Part shown: one piece after another, positions 27,650 through 37,227 of the stretch
How the letters are laid out: each line of letters opens with the position of its first letter
Position numbering within the stretch: the stretch's first letter is position 1
Source of the DNA: Bacteroidota bacterium
GTDB taxonomy: Bacteria; Bacteroidota; Bacteroidia; Chitinophagales; Chitinophagaceae
DNA length: 64,000 nucleotides
Direction: 5' to 3'
NCBI GenBank assembly: GCA_023437225.1
Contig: JAEZGS010000015.1
Location: forward strand, 1 to 64,000
Notes under the pieces: model-generated
The model's input: only the letters and a program-made list of their open reading frames with translations
Databases searched by the model: none
What the model was told of the DNA's origin: nothing
Translations under genes and position numbers: made by a program

Positions 27650-29071
27650 ATGAAAATAGAACAGATCTATACAGGCTGTCTTGCACAGGGTGCATATTAT
27701 ATCGAAAGCGAGGGCGAAGCAGTAGTTATTGATCCGCTTCGCGAAGTAGAACCTTACATCCAAAAGGCAAAAAAAGCCGGCGCTACCATTAAGTATGTGT
27801 TCGAAACGCATTTTCATGCAGACTTTGTTTCGGGGCACATCGATCTATCCAAAAAAACCGGTGCACCCATAGTGTACGGTCCCAATGCCAACCCTTCATT
27901 TGATGCGCACATCGCAAAGGATGGCGAAGAGTTTAAAGTGGGAGTACTGACTTTCGTTGTTCTTCATACGCCTGGCCATACAATGGAAAGCACCTGCTAT
28001 CTTTTGAGAGATGCAGATGGAAAAGACGTGGCGCTGTTCAGTGGGGACACGCTATTCATTGGCGATGTAGGTCGACCCGATCTTGCACAAAAGGCCGCAA
28101 ACATGACAAAAGAAGAACTGGCCGGAACTCTATACGATTCGCTACAGCAAAAGATATTGCCGCTTGCAGATGACATCATCGTTTATCCTGCACATGGTGC
28201 TGGTAGTGCCTGCGGTAAGAACATGAGCAAGGAAACAACAGATTCATTAGGCCACCAGAAAGAAGTGAATTACGCATTGCGCAAAGGTTTGTCGCGCGAT
28301 CAGTTCATTAAAGAAGTAACCGACGGATTAACAACACCACCGGCATATTTTCCACTGAATGTGATGTTGAACAGGCAGGGCTATGATAGCATCGAAGAAG
28401 TAATGCGGCGCGGACAACAGGCACTTTCGCCAGACGCATTCGAGACGGCTGCTAACGAAACAGGAGCGTTGATATTAGATACACGTGATCCTCAATCGTT
28501 CGCCGCAGGCTTTATTCCTAATTCCATCAACATAGGAATTGATGGGAGCTTTGCACCCTGGGTAGGGGCGTTGATACCGGACATTCAACAGCAGATATTG
28601 CTCGTTTGCGAACCCGGACGTGAAGAAGAAGTGATCACCCGCCTGGCTCGTGTTGGTTATGATCATACCATTGGTTTTCTGCAGGGAGGGATTGAAAGCT
28701 GGAGAGATGCCGGGAAAGAGATCGACCAGATTGAATCAATTGATGCAGATGAGTTAAAACAAAGATTGGATAAAGAAAAACTTCAAATCATCGATGTAAG
28801 AAAAGCCGGTGAGTATGCAAGTGAGCATGTTGAAGACGCGATTAATTTACCACTTGATAACATCAACGATCATCTCGGAACCATAGATCCGGATAAGAAA
28901 TACTACGTGCATTGCGCAGGTGGTTATAGATCGATGGTCTTTAATTCCATACTTCGCGCAAGAGGCTTTCAGAATCTTATCGATATAAAAGGCGGTTTCA
29001 AAGCGATAAAAGATGACGGACGAATTGCAGTAACGGATGCGATCTGTCCAACAACTGGTGAAAAAAAATAA
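27650..29071 (+). CDS. CstB-like persulfide dioxygenase with two rhodanese domains
   Basis: This 473-residue soluble protein has an N-terminal metallo-beta-lactamase fold of the ETHE1 type (THFHADFVSGH at about residues 53-63, HTPGHTMES, SGDTLFIGDVGRPDL). Next comes a rhodanese-like domain with loop CEPGREEE (about 318) and a C-terminal rhodanese with loop CAGGYRS (about 424). A cysteine in AGSACGKN sits near the metal site. This is the layout of staphylococcal CstB, which oxidises persulfides to thiosulfate. TauE precedes it and a YeeE pair follows, supporting a sulfide/persulfide detoxification role. Confidence 0.88.
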   Translation: MKIEQIYTGCLAQGAYYIESEGEAVVIDPLREVEPYIQKAKKAGATIKYVFETHFHADFVSGHIDLSKKTGAPIVYGPNANPSFDAHIAKDGEEFKVGVLTFVVLHTPGHTMESTCYLLRDADGKDVALFSGDTLFIGDVGRPDLAQKAANMTKEELAGTLYDSLQQKILPLADDIIVYPAHGAGSACGKNMSKETTDSLGHQKEVNYALRKGLSRDQFIKEVTDGLTTPPAYFPLNVMLNRQGYDSIEEVMRRGQQALSPDAFETAANETGALILDTRDPQSFAAGFIPNSINIGIDGSFAPWVGALIPDIQQQILLVCEPGREEEVITRLARVGYDHTIGFLQGGIESWRDAGKEIDQIESIDADELKQRLDKEKLQIIDVRKAGEYASEHVEDAINLPLDNINDHLGTIDPDKKYYVHCAGGYRSMVFNSILRARGFQNLIDIKGGFKAIKDDGRIAVTDAICPTTGEKK

Positions 29072-29075
29072 ATCA

Positions 29076-29639
29076 ATGTTAGAAACACTTCGACAACCAT
29101 GGCCATGGTATGTGGCCGGCCCATTGATCGGGCTCATTGTCCCGGCATTATTGCTCTTAGGAAATAAACAGTTCGGGATATCTGCAAACCTTCGTCACAT
29201 CTGTGCTGCATGTTTTCCGGCAGGTATACCATTCTTTCGATATGAATGGAAGAAGGAACTCTGGAACATGTTTTTTATCGGCGGCATCGCGCTTGGTGCG
29301 TTTGTAACGGGTATGTGGCTCGATGATCCAAATCCTGTACAGGTGCATCCGGCATTGCTTGAAGAACTGGCCACTTACGGCGTTAGAGATCATGAGCAAT
29401 TATTGCCACGGGAGATATTCAGTTTCGAAAGTTTATTCACTGTTCGTGGATTCATTATGCTGGTGATCGGAGGATTCTTAGTCGGCTTTGGTACCCGCTA
29501 TGCTGGCGGATGCACATCCGGCCATGCCATCATGGGCATTAGTACACTTCAGGTTCCTTCAATGATAGCTACGGCTTCATTTATGGTAGGCGGGATAGTG
29601 ATGGCCAACCTGCTGCTTCCTTTTATTATGAGATTATAA
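29076..29639 (+). CDS. YeeE/YedE family transporter, first half
   Basis: The start is the ATG at 29076, 4 bp after the CstB-like stop; an upstream ATG at 29037 lies inside that gene. The 187-residue membrane protein holds the conserved motif GTRYAGGCTSGHAIMG, whose cysteine is needed for thiosulfate transport in the TsuA/YeeE family. It is half of the usual length, and the missing half is the next gene. The two probably form a heterodimeric channel-like transporter for thiosulfate or a related sulfur species. Confidence 0.88.
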   Translation: MLETLRQPWPWYVAGPLIGLIVPALLLLGNKQFGISANLRHICAACFPAGIPFFRYEWKKELWNMFFIGGIALGAFVTGMWLDDPNPVQVHPALLEELATYGVRDHEQLLPREIFSFESLFTVRGFIMLVIGGFLVGFGTRYAGGCTSGHAIMGISTLQVPSMIATASFMVGGIVMANLLLPFIMRL

Positions 29640-29649
29640 AATCGCAAGT

Positions 29650-30180
29650 ATGCAAGATAATTTTCCCAATACAAAATCAATTCAAACAAGCGTTGTCCAG
29701 GATACCGACTTTGAAGTGCGTTCACTGGATACAATTTGCGTTAATGAATCCAAACGCGACCATCCACTATGGCATAACCTTAAATACGCAGCAGTGGGAA
29801 TATTGTTCGGGGTAGTGTTTGTAAAAGCGGAACTGGTGTCATGGTTTAGAATCCAGGAAATGTTTCGCTTCCAAAGCTTTCATATGTATGGGGTAATAGG
29901 TTCAGCTATTGCAGTCGGAATCATTTCAGTATTGCTGATTAAGAAACTCAGGCTTCGAACCATTTATGGCGAAGAGATCCGGTTCCATCCTAAAAAGTTC
30001 AATAAAGGCCAGATATATGGCGGTCTGGCATTTGGTTTTGGCTGGGCTCTTACGGGCGCATGTCCGGGTCCTTTGTTTGCACAGATATCTATCGGCTTTC
30101 TGGTAGTGATCGTTGTCTTACTCAGCGCAATAGCGGGCACATGGGTATATGGTTTTCTTCGAGAAAAGCTGCCACATTAA
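29650..30180 (+). CDS. YeeE/YedE family transporter, second half (DUF6691-like)
   Basis: This 176-residue protein has a soluble N-terminal stretch of about 45 residues, then three to four membrane helices. It carries the partner motif GWALTGACPGPLFAQI. It follows the first half by 10 bp and ends the sulfur operon. The N-terminal extension with one cysteine (SLDTICVNES) is not usual for the core fold and might contact a sulfur carrier; that is a guess. Confidence 0.85.
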   Translation: MQDNFPNTKSIQTSVVQDTDFEVRSLDTICVNESKRDHPLWHNLKYAAVGILFGVVFVKAELVSWFRIQEMFRFQSFHMYGVIGSAIAVGIISVLLIKKLRLRTIYGEEIRFHPKKFNKGQIYGGLAFGFGWALTGACPGPLFAQISIGFLVVIVVLLSAIAGTWVYGFLREKLPH

Positions 30181-30208
30181 AGCTTCCGGTAGGAAGTTGA
30201 AAACAAAG

Positions 30209-31165
30209 TCATAAACATAAACTGATGTACATAGGGAAGTGATCCGAGCCGAAGGCCTTCAATTTCTTCAGAGCCTTCAAACGAAATTCTCCTGTATAAA
30301 AAAAGTGATCAAGCGGATATCGGAACAAGGGAATAAAAACATTGTAAGTATTGAATGTGCCTCGTCCCTGGCGTGGGTCGACTACTGCACAGAATTGCCG
30401 GAATCGCTTTGATGTATAAGACCAGGCCACATCATTCAGATCGCCAACTACAATAGCCGGCCTGTTGGTATCACTGATTCTCTTGCCAACCAGCAGCAAT
30501 TCCGTATCACGATCGAATGTTTCGGAACCGGGCCTCGGCGGTTTGGGATGAAGGCAATGAAGATCAAACTCTTTGCCCTCGGGTAATTCAACAGTGCAAT
30601 AGAATGAAGGGACATCGCTCTCTACGAGAAAATTGATCTCCACATTCTTCAGGGGATATTTTGAAAAGAGCATCATCCCGTAAGTGTTCTCCTGGGGCTG
30701 ATCAATTGAATAACTATATCGGTCTCTTAACTCCGCAAGTTCATCGGCCCACCAATCGTCGGGTTCGTTTACCGAAAGTATATCAGGATCGTATTTGCGA
30801 ACAAGCTGTTTAAATTTCTCAGAGTTGCGGTTCTCCATACGCAGGTTTGCCTGCAGGATGGAAAACGACGGTTGGTTGGAACCTTTACTCACTGCGATCG
30901 CTTCAACCGGATACAGTGGAGTAAACTTGATGATCATGCTTAGCTGATGGATCAATGCAGCGCTAAGTCCTATGATAACCGCAATGGACCACCAGGAGTA
31001 GATGTTAGTGTAAACAAACATCAACACCAGGGATGCAAACAGCATCACTGCAACCTGTGCTCTGGGGAAATCGAATATTCTGACCCACCAGGCATCGCTG
31101 CGACTGAAAGGAAGTACGGTAAATAATATACTCAGAAAGCTGAGTGAAATGGCTACGGCGATCAT
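30209..31165 (-). CDS. Membrane-anchored endonuclease/exonuclease/phosphatase protein
   Basis: This 318-residue protein has three N-terminal membrane helices (residues 1-80) and a C-terminal EEP domain. Readable motifs are ILQANLRMENRN, SVNEPDDWW, GDLNDVAWS and GSDHFPMYI, which supply the metal and catalytic Glu, Asp and His residues. The substrate could be DNA, a phospholipid or a sugar phosphate. It is convergent with the YeeE gene, and its start faces corA across about 84 bp. Confidence 0.85.
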   Translation of the reverse strand: MIAVAISLSFLSILFTVLPFSRSDAWWVRIFDFPRAQVAVMLFASLVLMFVYTNIYSWWSIAVIIGLSAALIHQLSMIIKFTPLYPVEAIAVSKGSNQPSFSILQANLRMENRNSEKFKQLVRKYDPDILSVNEPDDWWADELAELRDRYSYSIDQPQENTYGMMLFSKYPLKNVEINFLVESDVPSFYCTVELPEGKEFDLHCLHPKPPRPGSETFDRDTELLLVGKRISDTNRPAIVVGDLNDVAWSYTSKRFRQFCAVVDPRQGRGTFNTYNVFIPLFRYPLDHFFYTGEFRLKALKKLKAFGSDHFPMYISLCL

Positions 31166-31249
31166 TTGTTTAAATGTGCCGATGTAACAACAATAATTAT
31201 TCCAGCGGCGGCATGCGATGTTCCAACAAAAAATAGATATTTTTCGGGC

Positions 31250-32158
31250 ATGGCTATCAAAGAAAAGCTTGTATGTAACGGACTAAAATGGATAGATGTA
31301 AGCGATCCTGCTGTTAGTGAGATGGAAGAATTGAGCAGGGAATACAAGTTGAATCAACATACCGTCAGGGACTGCTTACAACCGGAACATCTTCCGAAAT
31401 ATGAATATGATGACGAGACAAATGTGCATTTTCTCATACTTAGGTTTTATGCACATTCGTCCGAGAATCACATGCCAACCATACAGGAACTTACTAATAA
31501 GATCGCAATTTTTTGTACCGATGATCTGTTGATCACTATCCATAAATGTCCAACACCTTTTCTTGATCCAATTGGAAGGAAATTTGCCGCTGTTACCCGG
31601 AATGTCACTGCAACAGAACTGCTTGCGCGAATTGTTTGGCAGGCACTCGAAACCTACGATGAACCTGCGACGCGACTTTCAGAGCAATTGGATTTTTACG
31701 AAAGCCAGGTCCTGCTCAAGAAAGAGAGTAACGACATGACAACAGCTTTATATTATATCAAACGGCAGACAACTGTATCGCATAAGGTATTAATGCTGAT
31801 GTTAGAGCCGATCAACCACATAAATGTGCGTGAAGGTGAGGAAGGGCATCTTCTGCAGGATGTAAGAGATCAACATTTGAAGATGCAGACGTTGTATGGG
31901 CAACTAATGGATGAAGTCAATAACCTGCTGAATTTGTCGATGTCTTTTGCAGCGCAACGGACGAATGATGTAATGCGCATTCTCACGGTGTTCTCGGTGT
32001 TTTTCATGCCTCTTACTTTTATCGTGGGAATTTATGGGATGAACTTCGACCATATGCCCGAGCTGAGCCAGCGGTATGGTTATCCCGGCGTAATGTTGTT
32101 CATGGGTTTCGTGGCCCTGGGCATCTATTACTGGTTCAGAAAAAAAGGGTACTTATAA
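31250..32158 (+). CDS. corA: CorA-like divalent metal ion transporter
   Basis: The start is the ATG at 31250 (MAIKEKLVCNG); the frame from 31166 overlaps the divergent promoter region. The 302-residue protein has the CorA layout: a cytoplasmic alpha/beta domain, a long stalk helix, and two C-terminal membrane helices with the signature YGMNFDHMPE. It moves Mg2+ or other divalent cations. The acidic loop MPELSQRYG stands in for the usual MPEL. It forms a single-gene unit. Confidence 0.9.
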   Translation: MAIKEKLVCNGLKWIDVSDPAVSEMEELSREYKLNQHTVRDCLQPEHLPKYEYDDETNVHFLILRFYAHSSENHMPTIQELTNKIAIFCTDDLLITIHKCPTPFLDPIGRKFAAVTRNVTATELLARIVWQALETYDEPATRLSEQLDFYESQVLLKKESNDMTTALYYIKRQTTVSHKVLMLMLEPINHINVREGEEGHLLQDVRDQHLKMQTLYGQLMDEVNNLLNLSMSFAAQRTNDVMRILTVFSVFFMPLTFIVGIYGMNFDHMPELSQRYGYPGVMLFMGFVALGIYYWFRKKGYL

Positions 32159-32164
32159 GCCTAT

Positions 32165-32192
32165 AAAAAAAGCCGCCATACAGGATGGCGGC
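32165..32192 (-). terminator. Hairpin terminator of the DUF892 gene
   Basis: GCCGCCAT/ATGGCGGC, an 8-bp stem with loop ACAGG, is followed on the minus strand by seven T. It ends transcription of the gene at 32249-32827 and may also slow corA transcripts arriving from the other side. Confidence 0.85.
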
Positions 32193-32248
32193 TCTATAAA
32201 CGATGCGAAACCAACTGGTCCGCATGAAGCTGCAATTGTTAGTGGCGA

Positions 32249-32827
32249 CTACCTGTAATTTGTAGTACCATCATAATCGGATGAACCTGTGGTTGCACCA
32301 GTTTCCGCCCGTTGATTGATACCACCCATTGCAAGTGAATTGAGCAGGTTATTTGTATCGTGTTCCTCGATAAGGGTTTGTTGCAATAGCTGCGCAACCT
32401 CCATCAATCCCAGTTGCTCTGCGTAAGTACGTGCAGTTCCATACCCTGCGATCTCATAGTGTTCGATCTTTTGTGCAGCACAAATGATTGCCGCATCTTT
32501 AACATCCGGATCCATATCAAAAGCCATCACTTCTTCCCCTTCATCGATAAGACCTTCCATTCCATGACACTTAACTCCTTTTGAAAACAAACTCGAAAAA
32601 ATACCGCCATCATCGTCGTTGTCATCGCCCATTATGTTAAGTGCACGATCCAGACGATCGCGTTGCATCTCGGTCTGGCGAAGGTGCTGCTCCAATGCCT
32701 GTTTCAACTGAGGATTGTTGGCGGCTTCAATCATCGCAGGCATTGCCTCTATGATCTGCGTTTCGGCAGAGTAAAGGTCTTTGATGTCGTGCTTCAACAA
32801 GTCTCTCAAATGATTCATATTTTTCAT
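32249..32827 (-). CDS. DUF892 (YciE/YciF) ferritin-like protein
   Basis: This 192-residue helical protein matches the YciE/YciF family: HDIKDLYSAETQIIEAMP near residue 14, then EHYEIAGYGTARTYAEQLG near 123, with the Glu/His pattern of a ferritin-like four-helix bundle. The family is linked with stress response; its chemistry is unknown. An acidic DDNDDDGG loop (about 70) is an insertion specific to this copy. The C-terminal tail is low in complexity. Confidence 0.88.
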   Translation of the reverse strand: MKNMNHLRDLLKHDIKDLYSAETQIIEAMPAMIEAANNPQLKQALEQHLRQTEMQRDRLDRALNIMGDDNDDDGGIFSSLFSKGVKCHGMEGLIDEGEEVMAFDMDPDVKDAAIICAAQKIEHYEIAGYGTARTYAEQLGLMEVAQLLQQTLIEEHDTNNLLNSLAMGGINQRAETGATTGSSDYDGTTNYR

Positions 32828-32904
32828 GGTCTTTGTTTTTGATTTATGTATGATGTATCACATAAACTGTGCCTGTGAAATTTGGGAAATGAGTATATTC
32901 AGAG

Positions 32905-33597
32905 ATGTTAAACATCGATTGGCAGCAACTGCTATTGGGCGATGAGGAGTGGAGCTTCTTATTGGAAGCTGCCTTCCGGTCAGTGATCATGTTTCTGGTG
33001 ATCCTTCTTACGCTGCGCCTCTTAGGCAAACGTGGCATCAAGCAGTTATCTGTATTTGAATTAGGAGTGATCATCGGCCTGGGTTCAGCGGCGGGTGATC
33101 CGATGTTTTATAAAGATGTGGGTATCCTTGCAGGAATGGTCGCCTTTGGGGTGGTAATTACTCTTTATAAGATGGTGACCTATCTCATTAATCGCAGTGA
33201 TGGTTTTGAACGATTTGTTGAAGGAGAACCTCGATATGTGGTGCAGAAGGGATGTATATTGATTCGCAATTTCGAGAAAGAAGATATTGCCCGTGATGAG
33301 TTGTTCATGCAACTAAGGCTTAAAAGCGTAACGCACCTGGGCCAGGTGGATAGTGCTATTGTTGAAACGAACGGGGAAGTGAGTGTTTTTTATCTGCCGG
33401 ATGAAAAAGTGAAACCAGGCCTGCCTATTATGCCTGAAGCTTTTGGAACACAGCTTAGTGAGATTGAAGAACAAGGCACATATTCATGCACTCATTGCGG
33501 TCATACAGCGGTACTTCATCCGATGCCTGAACAAAGTTGCCCCGTTTGTAAGAAACAACAATGGATGCCTTCCTGGGACAATAAAAGAGTGAGATAA
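32905..33597 (+). CDS. DUF421 (YetF-like) membrane protein
   Basis: This 230-residue protein has two or three N-terminal membrane helices (about residues 20-95) and a cytoplasmic YetF-like domain (EPRYVVQKGCILIRNFEKEDIARDE in essence). A C-terminal zinc-ribbon-like CTHCGH plus CPVCKK motif (about 193-216) is an addition. The biochemical role is unknown. It is flanked by stress-type genes for DUF892 and BON proteins. Confidence 0.85.
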   Translation: MLNIDWQQLLLGDEEWSFLLEAAFRSVIMFLVILLTLRLLGKRGIKQLSVFELGVIIGLGSAAGDPMFYKDVGILAGMVAFGVVITLYKMVTYLINRSDGFERFVEGEPRYVVQKGCILIRNFEKEDIARDELFMQLRLKSVTHLGQVDSAIVETNGEVSVFYLPDEKVKPGLPIMPEAFGTQLSEIEEQGTYSCTHCGHTAVLHPMPEQSCPVCKKQQWMPSWDNKRVR

Positions 33598-33620
33598 AAA
33601 AGGCGCCCTTCTCAGGCGCC
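33596..33620 (-). terminator. Hairpin terminator of the BON gene
   Basis: GGCGCC/GGCGCC with a short loop at 33602-33620 is followed on the minus strand by six T. It overlaps the last bases of the DUF421 gene's flank and ends the transcript of the minus-strand BON gene. Confidence 0.8.
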
Positions 33621-33630
33621 CGTGATGATA

Positions 33631-34491
33631 CTATGAGTTTTTGTTATTTCTAACGTCGCGGATGATCTCGCTTGTTGTACCGGATTGATCGCCTATACCA
33701 CCAACTTCATCTGTAGTTCCGGTATAATTTCGCATATCATACCCTTCGTTACGAGTAACCCGTATGCGGTTTTCCACATTGTTCACTCCTGATATGCGCT
33801 CGACAAGATCTTCTGCGCGGCGCTTCTGTTCACGATTTTCAACAGTACCAGTGAGGATCACTTCATTACCCTGTATCTGTACATTGATATTTGTTGCATC
33901 AAGCATATCATCATCGCTAAGCCTGTCGCAAACGTCTTCACGAATGCGATCCTCCGAACGTTTGTAATCCTTTGGCCCCTTTCCTTTATAAGGTCCGCTC
34001 ATTTTATCCATTCTCCTTCTTCTTTCGGCATCATCATCATCAAACCAGGAGGATACTTCGTCCCTGGTCTTATCCCACCAGCCACGGTCGTTGTTATCTC
34101 CCCTGTAATTGTCGTTCCGGCCAGTGTTGCCATAATTGCTCATGTTGTCTCTTCGTCCCATATTTTGGCCATAATTCCGATTACCTGAATTGTCCCACTG
34201 ATTCATGCTATTGCCGGAAGATCCGCGGTTCGAGCCGGTATACCCGGAGTTGCCCGCCTGTTGATCCCAGCGATAGTTTTCATCATACCTGTTCCCCTGC
34301 TGTCTTCTATACCAGTCATTTCCTTCAGAATATTGATTTCCATGAGATCCTGTGTTTTGCCACTGTTGATCGCGCTGGTTGCCACCGCCATAATTTTGGT
34401 ATTGATCGTCCTGGTTGTAGCGATTCCTATTGCGATTTCGATCCCAGTCCTGGTCATGAAGATCTGATCGATTGCGATTGTTCTCTGCCAT
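33631..34491 (-). CDS. BON domain protein with long Asn/Arg-rich N-terminal region
   Basis: The start is the ATG at 34491 (MAENNRNRSD); the longer frame from 34635 reads through a repeat array. The 286-residue product has a low-complexity N-terminal half rich in N, R, D, Q, Y and G (about residues 1-150), then a BON domain (about 190-255, LTGTVENREQKRRAED). BON domains bind membranes or lipids in osmotic stress proteins. No signal peptide is seen. Confidence 0.82.
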   Translation of the reverse strand: MAENNRNRSDLHDQDWDRNRNRNRYNQDDQYQNYGGGNQRDQQWQNTGSHGNQYSEGNDWYRRQQGNRYDENYRWDQQAGNSGYTGSNRGSSGNSMNQWDNSGNRNYGQNMGRRDNMSNYGNTGRNDNYRGDNNDRGWWDKTRDEVSSWFDDDDAERRRRMDKMSGPYKGKGPKDYKRSEDRIREDVCDRLSDDDMLDATNINVQIQGNEVILTGTVENREQKRRAEDLVERISGVNNVENRIRVTRNEGYDMRNYTGTTDEVGGIGDQSGTTSEIIRDVRNNKNS

Positions 34492-34559
34492 GATTAACTG
34501 TTTTAAGTGATTAATGAGGAATAGCATGGAGCAAAAATTCGACCAGCGGGGAAACGGTG

Positions 34560-34648
34560 ACCGGTAATTAGGAGAATCGGAGAACCGGAGAAACGGAGAA
34601 ACAGGGAACAGGCCGAACACTAGCACCACTTGCACACTAGCACACTAC
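34560..34648. repeat. Short-period repeat cluster (CGGAGAA and CACTAGCACA units)
   Basis: The sequence GGAGAATCGGAGAACCGG and related units (34572-34610) are followed by CACTAGCAC units (34620-34648). It combines the two repeat words found at 20435-20560 and 1-29. No gene is seen in the 34492-34691 gap. Confidence 0.75.
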
Positions 34649-34691
34649 TTCTGGTACAACTTTTTTTCCATCGCCATATAATCATTAAAAA

Positions 34692-34898
34692 ATGAAAACA
34701 ATATTCTGCTGCTTTCTTATTGCATCTTTCTTTCTTTCATGTGCAAGCAATGGAACGACTGAAGAACAATCCGATACAACGGTAAATAGCATCACGCCAC
34801 CACCTACAGTAGATTCTGCAAATGCTGTAGCACCGATGATGGGAGATACAACGAAATCAAAAGTTGACAGCACCATTGATTCCACAGGTGCGAAATAA
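34692..34898 (+). CDS. Small secreted lipoprotein, function unknown
   Basis: The 68-residue product has a signal peptide with a lipobox (FFLSCAS, Cys17) and a short Thr/Ser/Asp-rich tail. No domain is recognisable. Such small lipoproteins are common in Bacteroidota. It converges with the molybdoenzyme gene. Confidence 0.7.
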   Translation: MKTIFCCFLIASFFLSCASNGTTEEQSDTTVNSITPPPTVDSANAVAPMMGDTTKSKVDSTIDSTGAK

Positions 34899-34944
34899 TG
34901 TCGAGTCATTTTCGCGATGTCCGATCATGAATTGGAACTCGCCC

Positions 34945-37209
34945 CTACATCAATCCCGTCGGCGTTTGCAATTGTTTGCCGAAAGGTTGATCATAATATC
35001 TCTTGCCTGTTGCCTTGTGAAGTGCATTAGCAACGGCCGCGAATATTGGTGGGAATAAGGGTTCTCCTAATCCGGTTGGGTCAAAATCGTTCTTTACAAA
35101 ATGTACTTCGATTTCTTCAGGCGCTTCTTTTTGCCGGATCATTCGATACGTATCGAAATTTCTTTTCGCGGGAACACCTTTATCAAAAGTCATCTCGCCA
35201 TACAATGCGTTACCGATGCCGTCGATGATTCCCCCTTCGCCCATATTCGTGGCTGCATCCGGGTTAACGACAATGCCGCAATCCACCGCAGCAATTACTT
35301 TTTTTACAACGGGAACATTATTGACCATTTGCAGATCCAGTACTTCTGCAACATAAGTATTGTGGCAAAAATATGCAGCAACGCCCCGATACACATCCGC
35401 AGGTGGATTTGCCCAGTTGGATTTTTCCTTCACAAGTTTGAGAACGCCGGCATATCGATCCACGTCATAATCATTGTCCTTGCCGACAGGTTTATTTTTT
35501 GCGCGTTCAAATAATTCAAGTCGGAATTCGATTGGATCCTTGCCTGCAAGCTCTGCAACTTCGTCGAGGAACGATTGTTCCGCTCCTCCAAGAAAATTAG
35601 AACGAGGTGCCCTGAATGCGCCGATGGTGATGTTTGAATCTATACTCCATTCCTCGGCAAGGTAATTGTCGACAGCCCCAGCTGGGAAGCGATTCTGAGA
35701 CCATCCCAGCGGGCCCTCAGGTATACCGCCTGCTTTTACTTTGTATGCAATAAGGCTGTTGTTTTCATCAAGAGCCGCGGTATAAGTGGCCGTATAGGTG
35801 GGACGATAAATGCCATAGGACATGTCATCCTCGCGTGTGTATACAAGGTGTATGGGTGCATTCATCTTTTGTGAGATCACTGCAGCCTCAACAAGATGAT
35901 GGCCATATGCTCTCTGACCAAAGCCTCCACCCATACGGGCCAATCGTATTTGTATTTTGTCGGCTGGCAAACCGAGTCTCGAAGCCAGCGCACTCATGAT
36001 AAATTCCGGTGCCTGAATGGGGCCATAGATCTCCGCTTTATCCGATGTCACGTGAGCAAAACAATTGACCGGTTCCATTGCATTGTGTGCTAAAAATGGT
36101 GCGGTATATGTACGCTCGATAACTTTAGTCGCTGTCTTGAACATCGCTTCAGGATCGCCGTCTTTTCGCAAGATCTTACCGGGTTTTTTAGCCATCTCCA
36201 ACATCAGTGCACGATGCTCTGCAGTACTTTCCAATCCGGCCGGCATCTTCATTGTCTGCTTGTTTCCGCGGTTGCTGACAACAAATGAAAAATCGCCCAT
36301 CGGTTCCCATTCTACTTTGATGGCCTTTTTCGCATTCATGACTTCCCAGGTCGTATTTCCTACAATCACCGCGAGTTCCGTGAACGTTGTAGTATCAAAG
36401 CCATTTCTTTCATAGTCATCGTTGAGCGTTCGAACGACGAATACATCTTTTATACCGGGCATATTGCGAACGGAAGCCTCATCAATAGATTTCACTTTCA
36501 TACCAAAGCCCGGTGGAAAAGCAATCATCGCCGTCAACATCCCGGGCTGTTTGTAATCCATTGTGAAAAGGGCTTTGCCAGTGGCAATATTCGCTGCCTC
36601 GACATTCTTTTTTGAGTTGCCGATGATCTTAAAATTGCTGCTTTTTTTCAGCGGAGGGTCTTTAGGAATTGGAAACGTTGCTGCGATGGACGCAAATTCG
36701 CCGTAACCGGTTTTACGTCCCGATGCCTGGTGTAGTAGGTAACCATTTTCTGTAATGATCTCAGCGGCCGGGACTTTCCACTTTTGTGCGGCAGCATTGA
36801 TCAGCAATTGACGCGCTGTTGCTCCTGCCGTTCTTATCGGTTTCCATGCGGCCCGCATCGCCTGGCTGCCTCCCGTAAATTGCCTGTCAAAGCGTTTCGG
36901 GTAAAAGTCTGCCTGTTCAACAACTACATTCTTCCAATCAACATCTAATTCTTCCGCCAGCAACATCGGGATGGATGTTTTCACATTCGATCCAAACTCG
37001 GGATTGGGGGCCATAAGCGTCACCAATCCATTTTCGCCAATTTTTATATAGCTGTTTAATTCAAACCATTCTTTTGGTAAGCCTAATTCGTCCTCGTTTG
37101 AAAGATTGCATCCTGCGAGCCAGCTAAAACTAAGCATGAAGCCTCCACCCGCAACAGCAGTCACTTTGAGAAATTCTCTCCTGCTGGTTTTTGTATTCAC
37201 CGGTTTCAT
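34945..37209 (-). CDS. Molybdopterin-binding aldehyde oxidase/IorB-type large subunit
   Basis: The start is the ATG at 37209; a TTG precedes it. The 754-residue protein has a twin-arginine signal (TSRREFLKV) and the Xdh-family molybdopterin-binding build. Readable motifs are GGGFGQRAYGHHLVEAA, IGAFRAPRSNFLGGAEQSF, and a catalytic-Glu region GLGEPLFPPIFAAVANAL. This fits isoquinoline 1-oxidoreductase beta-type enzymes, which are exported by Tat. The substrate is unknown. The 2Fe-2S subunit is encoded 18 bp upstream and the Moco operon is divergent, so cofactor supply and enzyme are neighbours. Confidence 0.9.
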   Translation of the reverse strand: MKPVNTKTSRREFLKVTAVAGGGFMLSFSWLAGCNLSNEDELGLPKEWFELNSYIKIGENGLVTLMAPNPEFGSNVKTSIPMLLAEELDVDWKNVVVEQADFYPKRFDRQFTGGSQAMRAAWKPIRTAGATARQLLINAAAQKWKVPAAEIITENGYLLHQASGRKTGYGEFASIAATFPIPKDPPLKKSSNFKIIGNSKKNVEAANIATGKALFTMDYKQPGMLTAMIAFPPGFGMKVKSIDEASVRNMPGIKDVFVVRTLNDDYERNGFDTTTFTELAVIVGNTTWEVMNAKKAIKVEWEPMGDFSFVVSNRGNKQTMKMPAGLESTAEHRALMLEMAKKPGKILRKDGDPEAMFKTATKVIERTYTAPFLAHNAMEPVNCFAHVTSDKAEIYGPIQAPEFIMSALASRLGLPADKIQIRLARMGGGFGQRAYGHHLVEAAVISQKMNAPIHLVYTREDDMSYGIYRPTYTATYTAALDENNSLIAYKVKAGGIPEGPLGWSQNRFPAGAVDNYLAEEWSIDSNITIGAFRAPRSNFLGGAEQSFLDEVAELAGKDPIEFRLELFERAKNKPVGKDNDYDVDRYAGVLKLVKEKSNWANPPADVYRGVAAYFCHNTYVAEVLDLQMVNNVPVVKKVIAAVDCGIVVNPDAATNMGEGGIIDGIGNALYGEMTFDKGVPAKRNFDTYRMIRQKEAPEEIEVHFVKNDFDPTGLGEPLFPPIFAAVANALHKATGKRYYDQPFGKQLQTPTGLM

Positions 37210-37227
37210 TTTCAAGAGTTGAAATGA

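Noticed and set aside
34492..34635. N-terminal extension of the BON protein
   Set aside because: It is the translation of an intergenic repeat array; the ATG at 34491 begins the natural Asn/Arg-rich region.
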